This document shows, piece by piece, positions 41,066-52,888 of a stretch of 64,000 bases of DNA. This DNA is from Phycisphaerales bacterium. Its GTDB lineage: Bacteria > Planctomycetota > Phycisphaerae > UBA1845. The stretch spans positions 186,001-250,000 of the forward strand of contig JACKHG010000005.1 of NCBI GenBank assembly GCA_020639115.1, given 5' to 3'. Within the stretch, counting starts at the first letter, position 1. The number at the start of each line of letters is the position of its first letter. A program made the position numbers and the translations under genes. The notes under the pieces are model-generated. The model worked only from the letters and a program-made list of their open reading frames with translations. It was not told the DNA's origin and made no database searches.

Positions 41066-42859
41066 ATGAAGTCGATCCAAGTGTTGAAGATCGGGATGCT
41101 GACGCTGCTGGTGGCGGCACTGGCGCGGGCTGACGGCGATCCCCTCGTCGAAGCGCGCACGGCGCTGCACAGCAAGGACTATCGCACAGCCGCCGCGCTC
41201 GCCGGGGACGAGGTGAAGGCCAACCCGGGCAACGAGGAGGCTTACATCGTCCTGGCCCAGGCCCAGGAGGGGCTCGGCGAGAAGGAGCAGGCGGCGACCA
41301 CCTGGGCGCAGCTCAAGAAGGTCACGCGCGTGCGCGAACGCGTGCAGTTGGCGCGGATGGGCCTGCTGCGTACGCGCGGCCCGGAGTCGCCGGACTTCAA
41401 GCCGGGGCAGGCGTGGGACAGCGATCCTTACAAGGTGGATATCGGCAACGTGCCGTGGGACAAGCTGAAGTCCGACGTGCAGGGCATCAGCATCAAGTAC
41501 GACGGCGATGCGCCCCCGGTGCACCTGGCCAGCCCGTATTTCGAGGTGTACGCAGCCACCGACCGGATGGCCGAGGTGGCCACGCACCTGTGCGAGAAGT
41601 ACACCGAGTTCCTGATGAACAAGTACTTCTACGCGGACCAGGAATGGGCCCTCCGCGTCCCCATCGTCATCTACAAGGATCACCAGGACTACGTCTCGGT
41701 CGGCCATAACCCGGAGCAGTCGGCGGGCGTGACGTACAGCGACACGAAAACCGGCGTGCCCGTACTGATCGCGCTGTACATGCTGGACAACGACGGCAAC
41801 CTCGACCATGACGCGCTCGAGGGGACGTTGCCGCACGAACTTACGCACATGGTGCTGCACGAGTGGTTCGGCGGCGCGGCGGATATCCCGCGCTGGATCG
41901 ACGAGGGTCTGGCGCGACGCATGGAGCAGACGCGGAACCACTACCAGGAGGCGGCGAAGATCGGCCGCGACGCGATCGCGGGCGAGTACTTCCGTTTTCG
42001 CGACCTGTTCGCCCAGGAGCAGTACCCGGCCCGCGGCGACCGCACGTTCCGCTTCTACGAGCAGAGCGCAACGATCGTGCTGTTTCTGCTCGAGAAGTTC
42101 GGGCCCGAGGCGGCGGTCGCGTTCTTCGAGACGCTCAAGGAGGGCGGCACGCACGACCAGGCGGCGGCGGCGGCGATGGGCATCGGCGAGGAAGGCGCCG
42201 TGGACGAGTTGGAGAAGCGCTGGGTGGACTGGACGCGAGAGATCTACCTGCGTTTTGCCGACCAGCTCAACGAGGGCGAGATCGCCGAGGGCACGACGCT
42301 CGACTCCTCCGTGTCTCTGGTCAGTTTCGACGAACTGCAGACGGTGGACAAGATCGCGCGGTGGAACTCCGTGCACACCGACTCGATGAACGCGTTCAAG
42401 GACATCGGCGGCTCGCACCGCAACTGGAAAACCGTGGGCGACAAGCTCGTCTGCGCCATCGACCACAGCAGCATCGGGTCGATGGTGGGAATCCGCACGA
42501 ACGACGACGTGCCGATGGTGCTCACCTGCAACGTGCGGGCCCCATCCGCATCCGTGGACATGCCCACGCCGTTCGGGCTGGCGCTGCTCGACTACCGCAG
42601 CGACGACACCGGTCTGCACGTCTCCGTGGTGCTGGACGATCGGCGGACGCACGAGGTGAAGTGCGTGGTCAGCGACGAGATCGCGCTGTACGTGGACGGC
42701 CGTTGCACGGGCCGGGCGCCCGCGGTGCGCGACCTGACCGAGGACATCGACTGGCCGCTGGCTTTCGTCGGGTACGGCCCGGTGGAGGTCTGGGACGTCA
42801 AGACGGCGATGATCGAGGACTTCGTGCCGATGGCGCAGGCGAGCAAGACCACGCCGTAG
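41066..42859 (+). CDS. Exported peptidase-MA-like metallopeptidase with TPR N-terminus
   Basis: 597 residues. A signal peptide (IGMLTLLVAALARA) is followed by one or two TPR-like repeats (LHSKDYRTAAALAGDEVKAN, EEAYIVLAQAQEGLGEKEQA). A gluzincin-type active site follows: His257-Glu258...His261 in PHELTHMVLHEWFG and Glu280 in WIDEGLARRM. The C-terminal half carries a beta-rich, lectin/sandwich-like domain (VCAIDHSSIGSMVGIRTN, GLALLDYRSDDTGLHVSVV). It is probably a zinc protease in the periplasm. Its substrate is unknown. An AAGGAAG site lies 8 bases before the ATG. Confidence 0.85.
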   Translation: MKSIQVLKIGMLTLLVAALARADGDPLVEARTALHSKDYRTAAALAGDEVKANPGNEEAYIVLAQAQEGLGEKEQAATTWAQLKKVTRVRERVQLARMGLLRTRGPESPDFKPGQAWDSDPYKVDIGNVPWDKLKSDVQGISIKYDGDAPPVHLASPYFEVYAATDRMAEVATHLCEKYTEFLMNKYFYADQEWALRVPIVIYKDHQDYVSVGHNPEQSAGVTYSDTKTGVPVLIALYMLDNDGNLDHDALEGTLPHELTHMVLHEWFGGAADIPRWIDEGLARRMEQTRNHYQEAAKIGRDAIAGEYFRFRDLFAQEQYPARGDRTFRFYEQSATIVLFLLEKFGPEAAVAFFETLKEGGTHDQAAAAAMGIGEEGAVDELEKRWVDWTREIYLRFADQLNEGEIAEGTTLDSSVSLVSFDELQTVDKIARWNSVHTDSMNAFKDIGGSHRNWKTVGDKLVCAIDHSSIGSMVGIRTNDDVPMVLTCNVRAPSASVDMPTPFGLALLDYRSDDTGLHVSVVLDDRRTHEVKCVVSDEIALYVDGRCTGRAPAVRDLTEDIDWPLAFVGYGPVEVWDVKTAMIEDFVPMAQASKTTP

Positions 42860-43021
42860 CGCGACGGCCCGCTCCGACGGGCGGGACCCGTCGAGCCGGT
42901 GGCTGGCAAACAAGGGCCTGAACTCGCTCCCGCCTCCGGGATGGAATATCCTGTTGGCGCCGTGAGCGTCTGCATTTCATCGATTCCGGCGCGCCGTGGA
43001 GGCGAGGTTGCGTTTCCGCCC

Positions 43022-44380
43022 ATGATGATCAATCGCAATCACCGGTGGCTCGTGGTTGCGGTATTGGCGCTGGGTGCGGCGCGCGTCACGGCCCATCCGC
43101 ACACGGGTCCGCAGTTCGCCGCGCACGTGCACACGCCGCTGGGGCTGGAGATCGCCGTCGCGGACGACGGCGTGACCTGCAACGTCCTGCTCTCCAACGG
43201 TTACCTGAACATGATGATCCCGCACGAGCGGGGCCGGTTGAAGCTGTCGCGGCGCGGCGAGGCGTTCGTATTCGACGATCCGCAGCAGGAAGCGGCTGAG
43301 CGCGACGCGTTCGCAGCCTTTTTCGCCGACGCGGCGCCGAAGGTGACGCTGGACGGCGCAGCGGTTCCGGCGGTGTTCGAGAGTTTCGAGTACCTGCCGT
43401 CGGTCGATCCGACGGGCGTCCTGGATCACGCGCTGGCGCCGCCCGACGCGCGGGTCGTGCTGCATTTTCCGGCGACGGCGCCGCCGCAGCGGATGCGCCT
43501 GGAGTGGTCGCTGTTCCCGGTCGGGCAGACGCGGAACGTCTTCGGCGAGGTTCAGCCACCCGAGCTTCCGGCCAAGTTCGACGCGTACGCGGAAACGCGG
43601 ATCGTCACGCTCACGCCGGAAAACCCGGTACTGGAGTGGACCCGGCCCGAGCGGGAGATCAACGAACGGATCGCGCCGGTCGCCACCACGCAGGTCGAAC
43701 AGCCGCGGGCGTACGTGCCGCTGGTGTCGGCCGGGCTGATCGGCGGATGGGTGCTGGCGCTGGTGGGTTGCCGGCTCGCGGGCGTGCGGCGGCCGGTGCG
43801 GCGCGGGGTGGGCTGGCTCGGGCTGGTGGTGATCGGCGGGGCCTATGCGACGCGGCACGTGGCGCTGGCGCCGATCGGCACGCGGGTCACGACGGCGGCG
43901 GCGCCGCTGACCGACGCGGCGGCTGAGGATGCGTTTACCGCGCTGTTGCGCAACGTGTACCGCGCGTTCGATTACAAGAGCGAGAGCGACATCTACGACG
44001 TGCTGGCTGCGAGCGTCGACGGCGCACAGCTCGATGCGATCTACAACGAGGTGTACCAGAGCCTCGTGGCGCGGGACCAGGGCGGCGCCGTGGCCCGGGT
44101 CAAGGACCTCGATTTCGTGACCGTGGACGTCGAGCCGGAGTCCGGCGACGGCGCAGCCAGCAGGGAATTCCACGTGCGCTGCCGGTGGCGCGTCCACGGC
44201 GTAGTGCATCATTGGGGCCACGTGCACGAGCGCACCAACGAGTACAAGGCCCGCTACACCGTGGCCCAGCGCGGCGACCTGTGGAAGATCACCGGGTGCG
44301 AACTGCTCGGCCAGCGGCGCCTGGGCAGCGACCCCGTCCCGCCGGGCGGGGCGCCTGCCGCCGGGAGCACGCCTTCATGA
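43022..44380 (+). CDS. Exported membrane-anchored protein of a transport operon
   Basis: About 452 residues from the ATG at 43022, which gives a signal peptide (WLVVAVLALGAARVTA). The mature N-terminus is His-rich (HPHTGPQFAAHVHTPLGLEI) and beta-rich, loosely like the outer part of HupE/UreJ-type proteins. Two membrane segments follow (YVPLVSAGLIGGWVLALVGC, GVGWLGLVVIGGAYATRHV), then a soluble domain ending RYTVAQRGDLWKITGCELLG. It overlaps the ATPase start (ATGA), so it is part of the same unit. His-rich stretches and the ZnuA-like partner suggest metal handling (inference). Confidence 0.65.
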   Translation: MMINRNHRWLVVAVLALGAARVTAHPHTGPQFAAHVHTPLGLEIAVADDGVTCNVLLSNGYLNMMIPHERGRLKLSRRGEAFVFDDPQQEAAERDAFAAFFADAAPKVTLDGAAVPAVFESFEYLPSVDPTGVLDHALAPPDARVVLHFPATAPPQRMRLEWSLFPVGQTRNVFGEVQPPELPAKFDAYAETRIVTLTPENPVLEWTRPEREINERIAPVATTQVEQPRAYVPLVSAGLIGGWVLALVGCRLAGVRRPVRRGVGWLGLVVIGGAYATRHVALAPIGTRVTTAAAPLTDAAAEDAFTALLRNVYRAFDYKSESDIYDVLAASVDGAQLDAIYNEVYQSLVARDQGGAVARVKDLDFVTVDVEPESGDGAASREFHVRCRWRVHGVVHHWGHVHERTNEYKARYTVAQRGDLWKITGCELLGQRRLGSDPVPPGGAPAAGSTPS

Positions 44381-45045
44381 TCACGCTCCGCGACGTGGCT
44401 TTTCACTACCCGGGCGGCCCGTTCCGCCTGCAGGTGCCCGCGCTCGACGTCGCGTCGGGGGAAAAGGTCGCGCTGATCGGACCGAGCGGATCGGGAAAGA
44501 CATCGTTGCTTTCGATCGTCTGCGGGCTGCTGCGGCCGGACCGCGGCAGCGTGCAGATCGACGGTGAGGAGCTGGCGACGCTGAGCGAGGCGCGGCGCCG
44601 CGCGTTCCGCATCCGCCGGATCGGCTTCGTGTTCCAGGAGTTCGAGCTGCTCGAGTACCTCACGGTGCGCGAGAACATCCTGCTGCCCTACCGGTTGACG
44701 GACGCGCTGACGCGCACGGCCCAGACCGACGCGACCCTCGCCGAGCTGGCCCGCACGACGGGAATCCACGACAAGCTCAAGCGCTATCCGCGCACACTGT
44801 CGCAGGGCGAGAAGCAGCGCGTGGCCATCTGCCGCGCCCTCATGACCGGGCCCGCGGTGCTGGCGGCTGACGAACCCACGGGCAATCTCGATCCCGCCAC
44901 GGCCCGCGACGTCCTCAGCCTGCTGATGCGGCAGACCGAGGCGCACGGCGCGACGCTGATCGTCGTGACGCACAACCACGCCCTACTGGAGTCCTTCGAC
45001 CGGGTCATCGAGGTCGCGTCGTGGTCGCAGGAGACCGCGGCATGA
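44377..45045 (+). CDS. LolD/MacB-type ABC ATPase
   Basis: 222 residues. Walker A GPSGSGKTSL, Q-loop FVFQEFELLEYLTVRENI, signature LSQGEKQRVAI, Walker B VLAADEPTGNLDP and H-loop VVTHNHALL all place it in the type VII (MacB/LolD/FtsE) group that powers FtsX-like permeases. These are mechanotransmitters rather than importers. The gene is coupled by ATGA overlaps with the upstream membrane protein and the downstream permease. ATP hydrolysis is predicted to drive the permease encoded next. Confidence 0.92.
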   Translation: MITLRDVAFHYPGGPFRLQVPALDVASGEKVALIGPSGSGKTSLLSIVCGLLRPDRGSVQIDGEELATLSEARRRAFRIRRIGFVFQEFELLEYLTVRENILLPYRLTDALTRTAQTDATLAELARTTGIHDKLKRYPRTLSQGEKQRVAICRALMTGPAVLAADEPTGNLDPATARDVLSLLMRQTEAHGATLIVVTHNHALLESFDRVIEVASWSQETAA

Positions 45046-46211
45046 GCGTGCTCACCCTCGCCTGGCGCTACCTGGCGTACTACCGCACGCGGACGCTGCT
45101 GCTCGTGGTGGCGCTGGCGCTGACCTGCGTGCTGCCGCTGAGCGCCCACATGCTGATCCGCGTGTTCAGCGAGCGCCTGCTGGCCCGCGCGACGGCCACG
45201 CCGCTGATCGTGGGGCCGCGGGGCGACCGCGTGAATCTCGTGCTCAAGACGCTGTACTTCCGCAGCGGCGACGGCGGCGGCGTGTCGGAGGCGGACGTGA
45301 AGAGCCTGCAGGACAGCGGGCTGGCGCTGGCGATTCCCATGCACCTGCGCTACACGGCGCAGGGTCATCCGCTGGTGGGCACGTCGCTGGATTACTTCGA
45401 TTTGCGCGGCCTGCACACCCGTGAGGGGACGCTGCCGCGCCGCCTCGGCGACGCCGTGCTCGGTCTGCACGTGGCGGAACTGCTGCACCTCGGCCCCGGC
45501 GACAGCCTGCTGACCGACCAGCAGTCGCTCTACGACATCAGCTCGACCTATCCGCTCAAGCTGCACGTGACCGGCGTGCTGGCTCACACCGGCACCGCCG
45601 ACGACGAGGCGGTGTTCGTGGACGTCAAGACCGCGTGGATCGTCGACGGCGTGTCGCACGGGCACACCGACGTGACCGCGGCGAACGCGGATTCCAGCGT
45701 GATCCTCGAGCGGACCGACCACGAGGTGAAAACCAACGCGGCGATCGTGGAATACAACGAAGTTACCGACGCGAACATCGCGAGCTTTCACACGCACGGC
45801 GAGGACAAGGACCTGCCGATCTCGGCGGTGATTGTCGTGCCGCACGATGCGAAGTCGGCGACGCTGCTCAAGGCGCGCTACGGCTTGTCCAAGACGCGGC
45901 AGATGCTCGAGCCGGTCGCGGTGGTCCGCGAGCTGATGGATCTCGTGTTCCGCGTGCAGCGGTTTTTCGACGCGAATTTCGCGCTGGTGGCCACCGCGGC
46001 TGCTCTGTTTCTCGGGCTGATCCTGGTGTTGTCGCGGCAACTGCGCCGGCGCGAGCTGGAGACGATGTGGCGGATCGGCTGCCGTCCGGGCATGACCGCA
46101 CAACTGCAGGCCACGGAGCTCACGATCGTGGTCGTGCTGAGCCTGCTGTTGGCGGGCGGCGTGGCGCTGGCGGCGCTGCAGCTTGCGCCGCAACTGGTGC
46201 GTTTGATCTGA
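45042..46211 (+). CDS. FtsX/MacB-type ABC permease
   Basis: 389 residues with an N-terminal transmembrane helix (TLLLVVALALTCVLPLSA), a large periplasmic domain (about 50-290) and a C-terminal group of helices (FALVATAAALFLGLILVLS, LTIVVVLSLLLAGGVALAAL). This is the FtsX-like plan, but with only three clear helices rather than four. The segment QLRRRELETMWRIGCRPG is the cytoplasmic coupling region typical of MacB/LolC. The periplasmic domain includes a His-rich patch (IASFHTHGEDKDLP). It is followed 36 bases later by a metal-binding lipoprotein. Confidence 0.82.
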   Translation: MSVLTLAWRYLAYYRTRTLLLVVALALTCVLPLSAHMLIRVFSERLLARATATPLIVGPRGDRVNLVLKTLYFRSGDGGGVSEADVKSLQDSGLALAIPMHLRYTAQGHPLVGTSLDYFDLRGLHTREGTLPRRLGDAVLGLHVAELLHLGPGDSLLTDQQSLYDISSTYPLKLHVTGVLAHTGTADDEAVFVDVKTAWIVDGVSHGHTDVTAANADSSVILERTDHEVKTNAAIVEYNEVTDANIASFHTHGEDKDLPISAVIVVPHDAKSATLLKARYGLSKTRQMLEPVAVVRELMDLVFRVQRFFDANFALVATAAALFLGLILVLSRQLRRRELETMWRIGCRPGMTAQLQATELTIVVVLSLLLAGGVALAALQLAPQLVRLI

Positions 46212-46247
46212 GCGCCGCACGGCGTCTCGAGTTGAAAGGAAATAAGC

Positions 46248-47213
46248 ATGTGGATAAAGAACCGTGCCGTACGCTACCTCGCGTGCATGGGCCTGCTTGC
46301 CGCGGTGGGCGCGTGCAAGCCGGGTGACGAGTCGGCGAAAACGGAGAAGCCAGCCACCACGCCGACCGTGTACACGACGTTCTACCCGACGACGTACTTT
46401 GCGGAGCGGATCGGCGGCGATCACGTCAAGGTGGTCTGCCCCTGCCCCGCGGACGCGGATCCGGCCTTCTGGATACCCGACGACGCGACGATCGCGGCGT
46501 ACCAGGGGGCCGGCCTGATCGTGGTCAACGGCGCATCGTTCGAAAAATGGATCTCCAAGGTCTCGCTGCCCGACAGCCGCGTCGTCGTGGCGGCTGAGCC
46601 GTTCAACGACGACCTCATCGTGCTCAAGGACGCGGTGACCCACAGCCACGGCCCCAGCGGGCCGCACACGCACTCGGGCACGGACGGGCACACCTGGGTG
46701 GATCCGGTCAACGCGCGAATGGAGGCGCAGCAGATCGCCGACGCGTTCGCGCGAAACTGGCCGCAGCACGCCGACGCGTTCAAGCAGAACATGGCGGCCC
46801 TGGCGGCTGATCTCGACAAGCTCAACGCGCGCATGCCGGAGGTGACCGCCGCGCTCGAGCAGCGCACGCTGCTGTGTTCGCATCCGGCGTACAACTACCT
46901 CGCGCGGCGCAACGGATGGGAGCTCATCAACTTCCATCTCGAGCCGCACGAGCCGGCGCCCGCGGAGGAGATCGAGAAAATCGCCAAGGCCTGCGCCGAC
47001 CACAAGGTGGCACTGATGCTGTGGGAGGCGGAGCCGCTGGAGGAATCCGCCAAGCTGCTCAACGACCGGTTCCACGTCGCCAGCGTGGTCTACAGCCCGG
47101 GCGAAACGCTCGACGAGGCACAGCGGGCTGCCGGCGCGGATTTCCTGAGCATCATGAACGCGAACGTGGATCGCTTGGTGGAGGCGCTGAAGGCTCAGCC
47201 GCCGGCAAATTGA
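46248..47213 (+). CDS. ZnuA-like metal-binding lipoprotein
   Basis: 321 residues. The lipobox (LLAAVGAC) gives a lipidated Cys at residue 23. The fold is a cluster A-I substrate-binding protein: VYTTFYPTTYFAERIGGDHV at the start, then a His-rich loop (HSHGPSGPHTHSGTDGHTWVDP), and CSHPAYNYLARRNGWE. The usual first metal His (PHxYEP) is replaced by DPAFWIPDD. ZnuA/TroA proteins normally feed ZnuBC-type importers, but this one follows an FtsX/MacB-type pair. It probably binds Zn or Mn and may sense, chaperone or extract metal. AAAGGAAA precedes the ATG. Confidence 0.85.
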   Translation: MWIKNRAVRYLACMGLLAAVGACKPGDESAKTEKPATTPTVYTTFYPTTYFAERIGGDHVKVVCPCPADADPAFWIPDDATIAAYQGAGLIVVNGASFEKWISKVSLPDSRVVVAAEPFNDDLIVLKDAVTHSHGPSGPHTHSGTDGHTWVDPVNARMEAQQIADAFARNWPQHADAFKQNMAALAADLDKLNARMPEVTAALEQRTLLCSHPAYNYLARRNGWELINFHLEPHEPAPAEEIEKIAKACADHKVALMLWEAEPLEESAKLLNDRFHVASVVYSPGETLDEAQRAAGADFLSIMNANVDRLVEALKAQPPAN

Positions 47214-47291
47214 CGCCGCGTCGCCCGGCGCTACCATGGCTCACCGGGACAGGATTCGTGGAAGGCGCCGCCACCACAGAACGGAAGGCCG

Positions 47292-48461
47292 ATGTTCGAA
47301 ACCTACATCGTCAGCCACCTCGCCGACCTCGTCGATGGCGACATTGAGGAAAGCCTGGAGGCGATCCAGGGGACCGGTGCGTCCGGCGTGACGCTGGTGG
47401 TCAGCGGCGCGGCGCGGACGCATCTGCGCTGCCAGCCGGCGTGCAATCCGCGCATCCTGCGCTCGCGCGGCGGCTACTACTACCAGCCCGATCCGAGCTA
47501 CTACACCGAAACGCACCTCAAGCCCGTCGCGGCGAGCTGGGTGCGGCACCGCCAGTCGCTCGACCGCACGGTGGCCGCCTGCCGCCAGCGCAACCTGAAG
47601 ATCCGCCTGCGGATCAGCGCGTTCGAGGTCGGGCGCGTCGGCGATAAGCACGCGGACGCAGCCGCCAAGAGCGTGTTCGGCGACGTGGCGGCGGAGACGC
47701 TCTGCCCGGCCAACCCGGACGTGCGCGCCCTGCTCCGCGGCACGGTCCGCGAGCTGCAGGAGCGCTTCACGCCGGACGGAATCGAGCTCAACGACGTGCG
47801 CTACCACTCCGGCGCGCTGGGTTTCCGCGGATTGGCCATCGGTTTCGACCCGGGCGAGGGCTTCCTGGGCCTGCTGGGCATTTGCTTCAGCGAGTCGTCG
47901 CGGCAGGCCGCGGGCGAACGCGACATCGACACCGACGCGGCGGCCCGCTGGGTGCAGGTGCACCTGGACAAGGTGCTCACCTCCGGCCGAGCGCTGGACG
48001 ATTCGCTCAGCGAGCTGCTCCGCGATGCGGAAATTCCCCGCCGCTACGTGCTCTGCCAGCAGGATACGCTCGATGCGCTGCTGGTCGGGCTGGTCCGCAC
48101 CGCGACGTGCGGCGTGCACCTGGTGCTGCCGGGCGACGGCGGCGACGGCGTGACGCCGACGATCGCGAGCATCCGCACCTCGGCGGGCATCATCCTCGAG
48201 TCCGACCTGGAATGCCCGGATGACGCGGAGGCGAACGTGAAGGAGCTGCGCCGCCGGCTGGGCGAGGACCTCGACATCACGCTGGACATGGACGTCGCGG
48301 GCGAACTCGGCGGCGACGCGCCCGAACTGGTTGCAACGGTGAAGGCGGCTGCCGACCACGGCGCGTCGGCGGTGTCGTTCAGCGAGTGGGGTCTGATGCC
48401 GGCGAGCAGGCTCGCGGCGCTCAAGCAGGGCATCCGCTACGCGGTACGTTCATCCGGTTGA
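47292..48461 (+). CDS. TIM-barrel-like hypothetical protein
   Basis: 389 residues without a signal peptide. Sequence elements alternate in a barrel-like pattern: ETYIVSHLADLVDGDIEESL, GVTLVVSGAAR, LKIRLRISAF, DGIELNDVRYHSG, GVHLVLPGD and DITLDMDVAGE. The region DPSYYTETHLKPVAA resembles the substrate side of putative glycoside-hydrolase-like barrels. No definite catalytic residues were assigned. It starts 78 bases after the lipoprotein. A cytoplasmic enzyme of sugar or glycan metabolism is possible but unproven. Confidence 0.6.
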   Translation: MFETYIVSHLADLVDGDIEESLEAIQGTGASGVTLVVSGAARTHLRCQPACNPRILRSRGGYYYQPDPSYYTETHLKPVAASWVRHRQSLDRTVAACRQRNLKIRLRISAFEVGRVGDKHADAAAKSVFGDVAAETLCPANPDVRALLRGTVRELQERFTPDGIELNDVRYHSGALGFRGLAIGFDPGEGFLGLLGICFSESSRQAAGERDIDTDAAARWVQVHLDKVLTSGRALDDSLSELLRDAEIPRRYVLCQQDTLDALLVGLVRTATCGVHLVLPGDGGDGVTPTIASIRTSAGIILESDLECPDDAEANVKELRRRLGEDLDITLDMDVAGELGGDAPELVATVKAAADHGASAVSFSEWGLMPASRLAALKQGIRYAVRSSG

Positions 48462-48476
48462 GCGGCTCGTCCGCGT

Positions 48477-48989
48477 TCAGGATTGCTCGCGTGTGGCGGG
48501 CAACGGCTCCGCGACGGCCATGTCGTCGAGGTCGGCCTCGGCGAACGGCGTGCCACACTCGGGACACCGCGGTTCGATAAGTCCGCGCAGGTCGTAGTCG
48601 CACATCACGCAGCAGCCCGGCGTCGTCACCGGCGTGCCCCAGCGCCAACAGGCCAGCGCGGCAAGCCACAGCGCAAGCGGCGGCAGCAGAAACACGTGGC
48701 GGACGTCGCCCCAGGTCGCGGCTGCCACCGCGGCAGCCAGCACCCCGGCGTACTGCACGACCGACGTGCACCACCACGGCCGCCGCGCGAGCAGCGGCCA
48801 CAGCAGCGGTCCGTGCACCGCCCCGAGGATGAGCCACCCGAGGGTCTCCGTCGCGAGGTTGACGCCGAGGGTGTGGCAGTTGATCAGGGCGGCACAGCCA
48901 CCCATGACGAGCCCGCCGAATGCGCAGAGCAGCAGATGGTGATCCTGCAGGATCGGTGTGCTGCGTGATGATTTCACACCCCGGGACAT
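48477..48989 (-). CDS. Membrane protein with C-terminal zinc ribbon
   Basis: About 170 residues from the ATG at 48989. Hydrophobic segments (LLLCAFGGLVMGGCAALIN, LGWLILGAVHGPLLWPLL, YAGVLAAAVAAATWG, FLLPPLALWLAALACW) precede a zinc ribbon, CVMCDYDLRGLIEPRCPECG, of the type common in planctomycete membrane proteins. It is convergent with the barrel-like gene (16 bases between stops) and divergent from gyrA. The open frame extends upstream to 49085 without support. Function unknown. Confidence 0.65.
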   Translation of the reverse strand: MSRGVKSSRSTPILQDHHLLLCAFGGLVMGGCAALINCHTLGVNLATETLGWLILGAVHGPLLWPLLARRPWWCTSVVQYAGVLAAAVAAATWGDVRHVFLLPPLALWLAALACWRWGTPVTTPGCCVMCDYDLRGLIEPRCPECGTPFAEADLDDMAVAEPLPATREQS

Positions 48990-49093
48990 GAATCCAACCA
49001 CCCCCACCGCGGCACGCCGCCTGCGGCGGGCGGCACGCGGCCTTCGACCTGAAACGATTGTCGCAAACGGCACTCCCCGATACAAGCCGGACG

Positions 49094-49121
49094 TTGCTGA
49101 AACGCCTTATTCCGATAAAAT
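49094..49121 (+). promoter_or_regulatory. Likely gyrA promoter
   Basis: TTGCTG at 49094-49099 and TAAAAT at 49116-49121 are 16 bases apart. They would start a transcript near 49128, giving a ~37-base leader before the gyrA ATG. Confidence 0.5.
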
Positions 49122-49164
49122 TCACGCTTTCCGAATGGGCCAGACCGTGTTGGAGACGTAATCC

Positions 49165-51753
<2,589 letters not shown>

Positions 51754-51867
51754 TTCGCAGCGCCGTCCCTTCGGTCGCAATCGACGACGTCGTGATCCTT
51801 CACTCCTTGCGCGGCATCGTTGTCCGCTTGGCGGGCTTGCGGCACGGCGTACCACGTTGCGATCGGC

Positions 51868-52746
51868 ATGTCTGAGTACAGGGACAATTGGGTCGCTCGG
51901 GGGTTTCGTGTGATTTCGCGCGCCGCCCTCGCGATTGCAGTCTATGTTTGCGCCGCGATTCCCGCGGCCTTCATCGCCCATCAATTGGGCGCGGTTTCGG
52001 CGAGCCGAGCATGCTGGGGCGCTCTCGCATGGCCTGCAGCGATCGCCTTGGTCTACCTGCTGGTGAAACCACTCCATCGCACCCTGAGGCAGGTCGTCAG
52101 ATCGAACGGGCGACTGACGGACATCGTCTGCGCTGCAGGCGCTGCAATCGCGTGCTATGGATTGTCGGTGGCGTTCTCTGTCTTCGCATGGTCGCTGCCG
52201 CTTGAACGAGCACTTGTCACCGGAGTGCTCGTGCCGGCTGCGACGCCTCTTGGCATCTTCATCATGATGTTGCTTGCCGCCCCGGTGCTCGCGCTGCGGC
52301 ATACCTTTCCAAGTCGGTCCACGCGTGCCGCACGCATGCTGAAGCAATCGGTACGCTCGATGGATGCGCTGGCTGCATACGCGATGGCTCAGCAGTTGCT
52401 TGGGGAAGGAGCCTTCTTTCAGGTCACGCGGGGGCGAGCGGATCCCCCTTTGGCGGACGAATTCGGCGCCGAGCTTCAGGGTCTCTTCGCCGATGTTGCC
52501 GAGATTCGCATCGGACCGTGGTTGGTGGCGCGCAGGGATGCAATCCGCTGGACCGAGCATCCCCTGGCTTCGCGGCTGCTCGAACTCGACGCCGAAAGCG
52601 AAGGCCCGGTGATCGCGGTCGACGAGGACGAGGGCACCGAGGTCTTCGATCGAACCCAGTTGATGAAGGGCATACCCTGGGGAACGGGTTGGCCGACGCT
52701 GTCCCACTATCTGGTGTACCGCGCAACAGCATGCCGAATAGCGTAA
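51868..52746 (+). CDS. Hypothetical integral membrane protein
   Basis: About 292 residues from the ATG at 51868. Four hydrophobic segments occur in the first half (ALAIAVYVCAAIPAAFIAH, LAWPAAIALVYLLV, IVCAAGAAIACYGLSVAFSV, TGVLVPAATPLGIFIMMLL). They are followed by a cytoplasmic-looking C-terminal domain (VRSMDALAAYAMAQQLLGEG, IRIGPWLVARRDAI). No family was recognised. It lies downstream of gyrA with a 115-base gap and no clear promoter. Function unknown. Confidence 0.55.
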   Translation: MSEYRDNWVARGFRVISRAALAIAVYVCAAIPAAFIAHQLGAVSASRACWGALAWPAAIALVYLLVKPLHRTLRQVVRSNGRLTDIVCAAGAAIACYGLSVAFSVFAWSLPLERALVTGVLVPAATPLGIFIMMLLAAPVLALRHTFPSRSTRAARMLKQSVRSMDALAAYAMAQQLLGEGAFFQVTRGRADPPLADEFGAELQGLFADVAEIRIGPWLVARRDAIRWTEHPLASRLLELDAESEGPVIAVDEDEGTEVFDRTQLMKGIPWGTGWPTLSHYLVYRATACRIA

Positions 52747-52888
52747 GACGGTACGGCCCAAGCCGCACGCATCACTCCCGAAGACTCGGAAGGTGGTGCC
52801 GGGGGCGAATCAGCCGGCGAAACGCCAGCGCCGACTGAATAGATGGCACCCAAGCGGTCATGCGTGCCCGTTGCGCGGCCGAGCCGAT

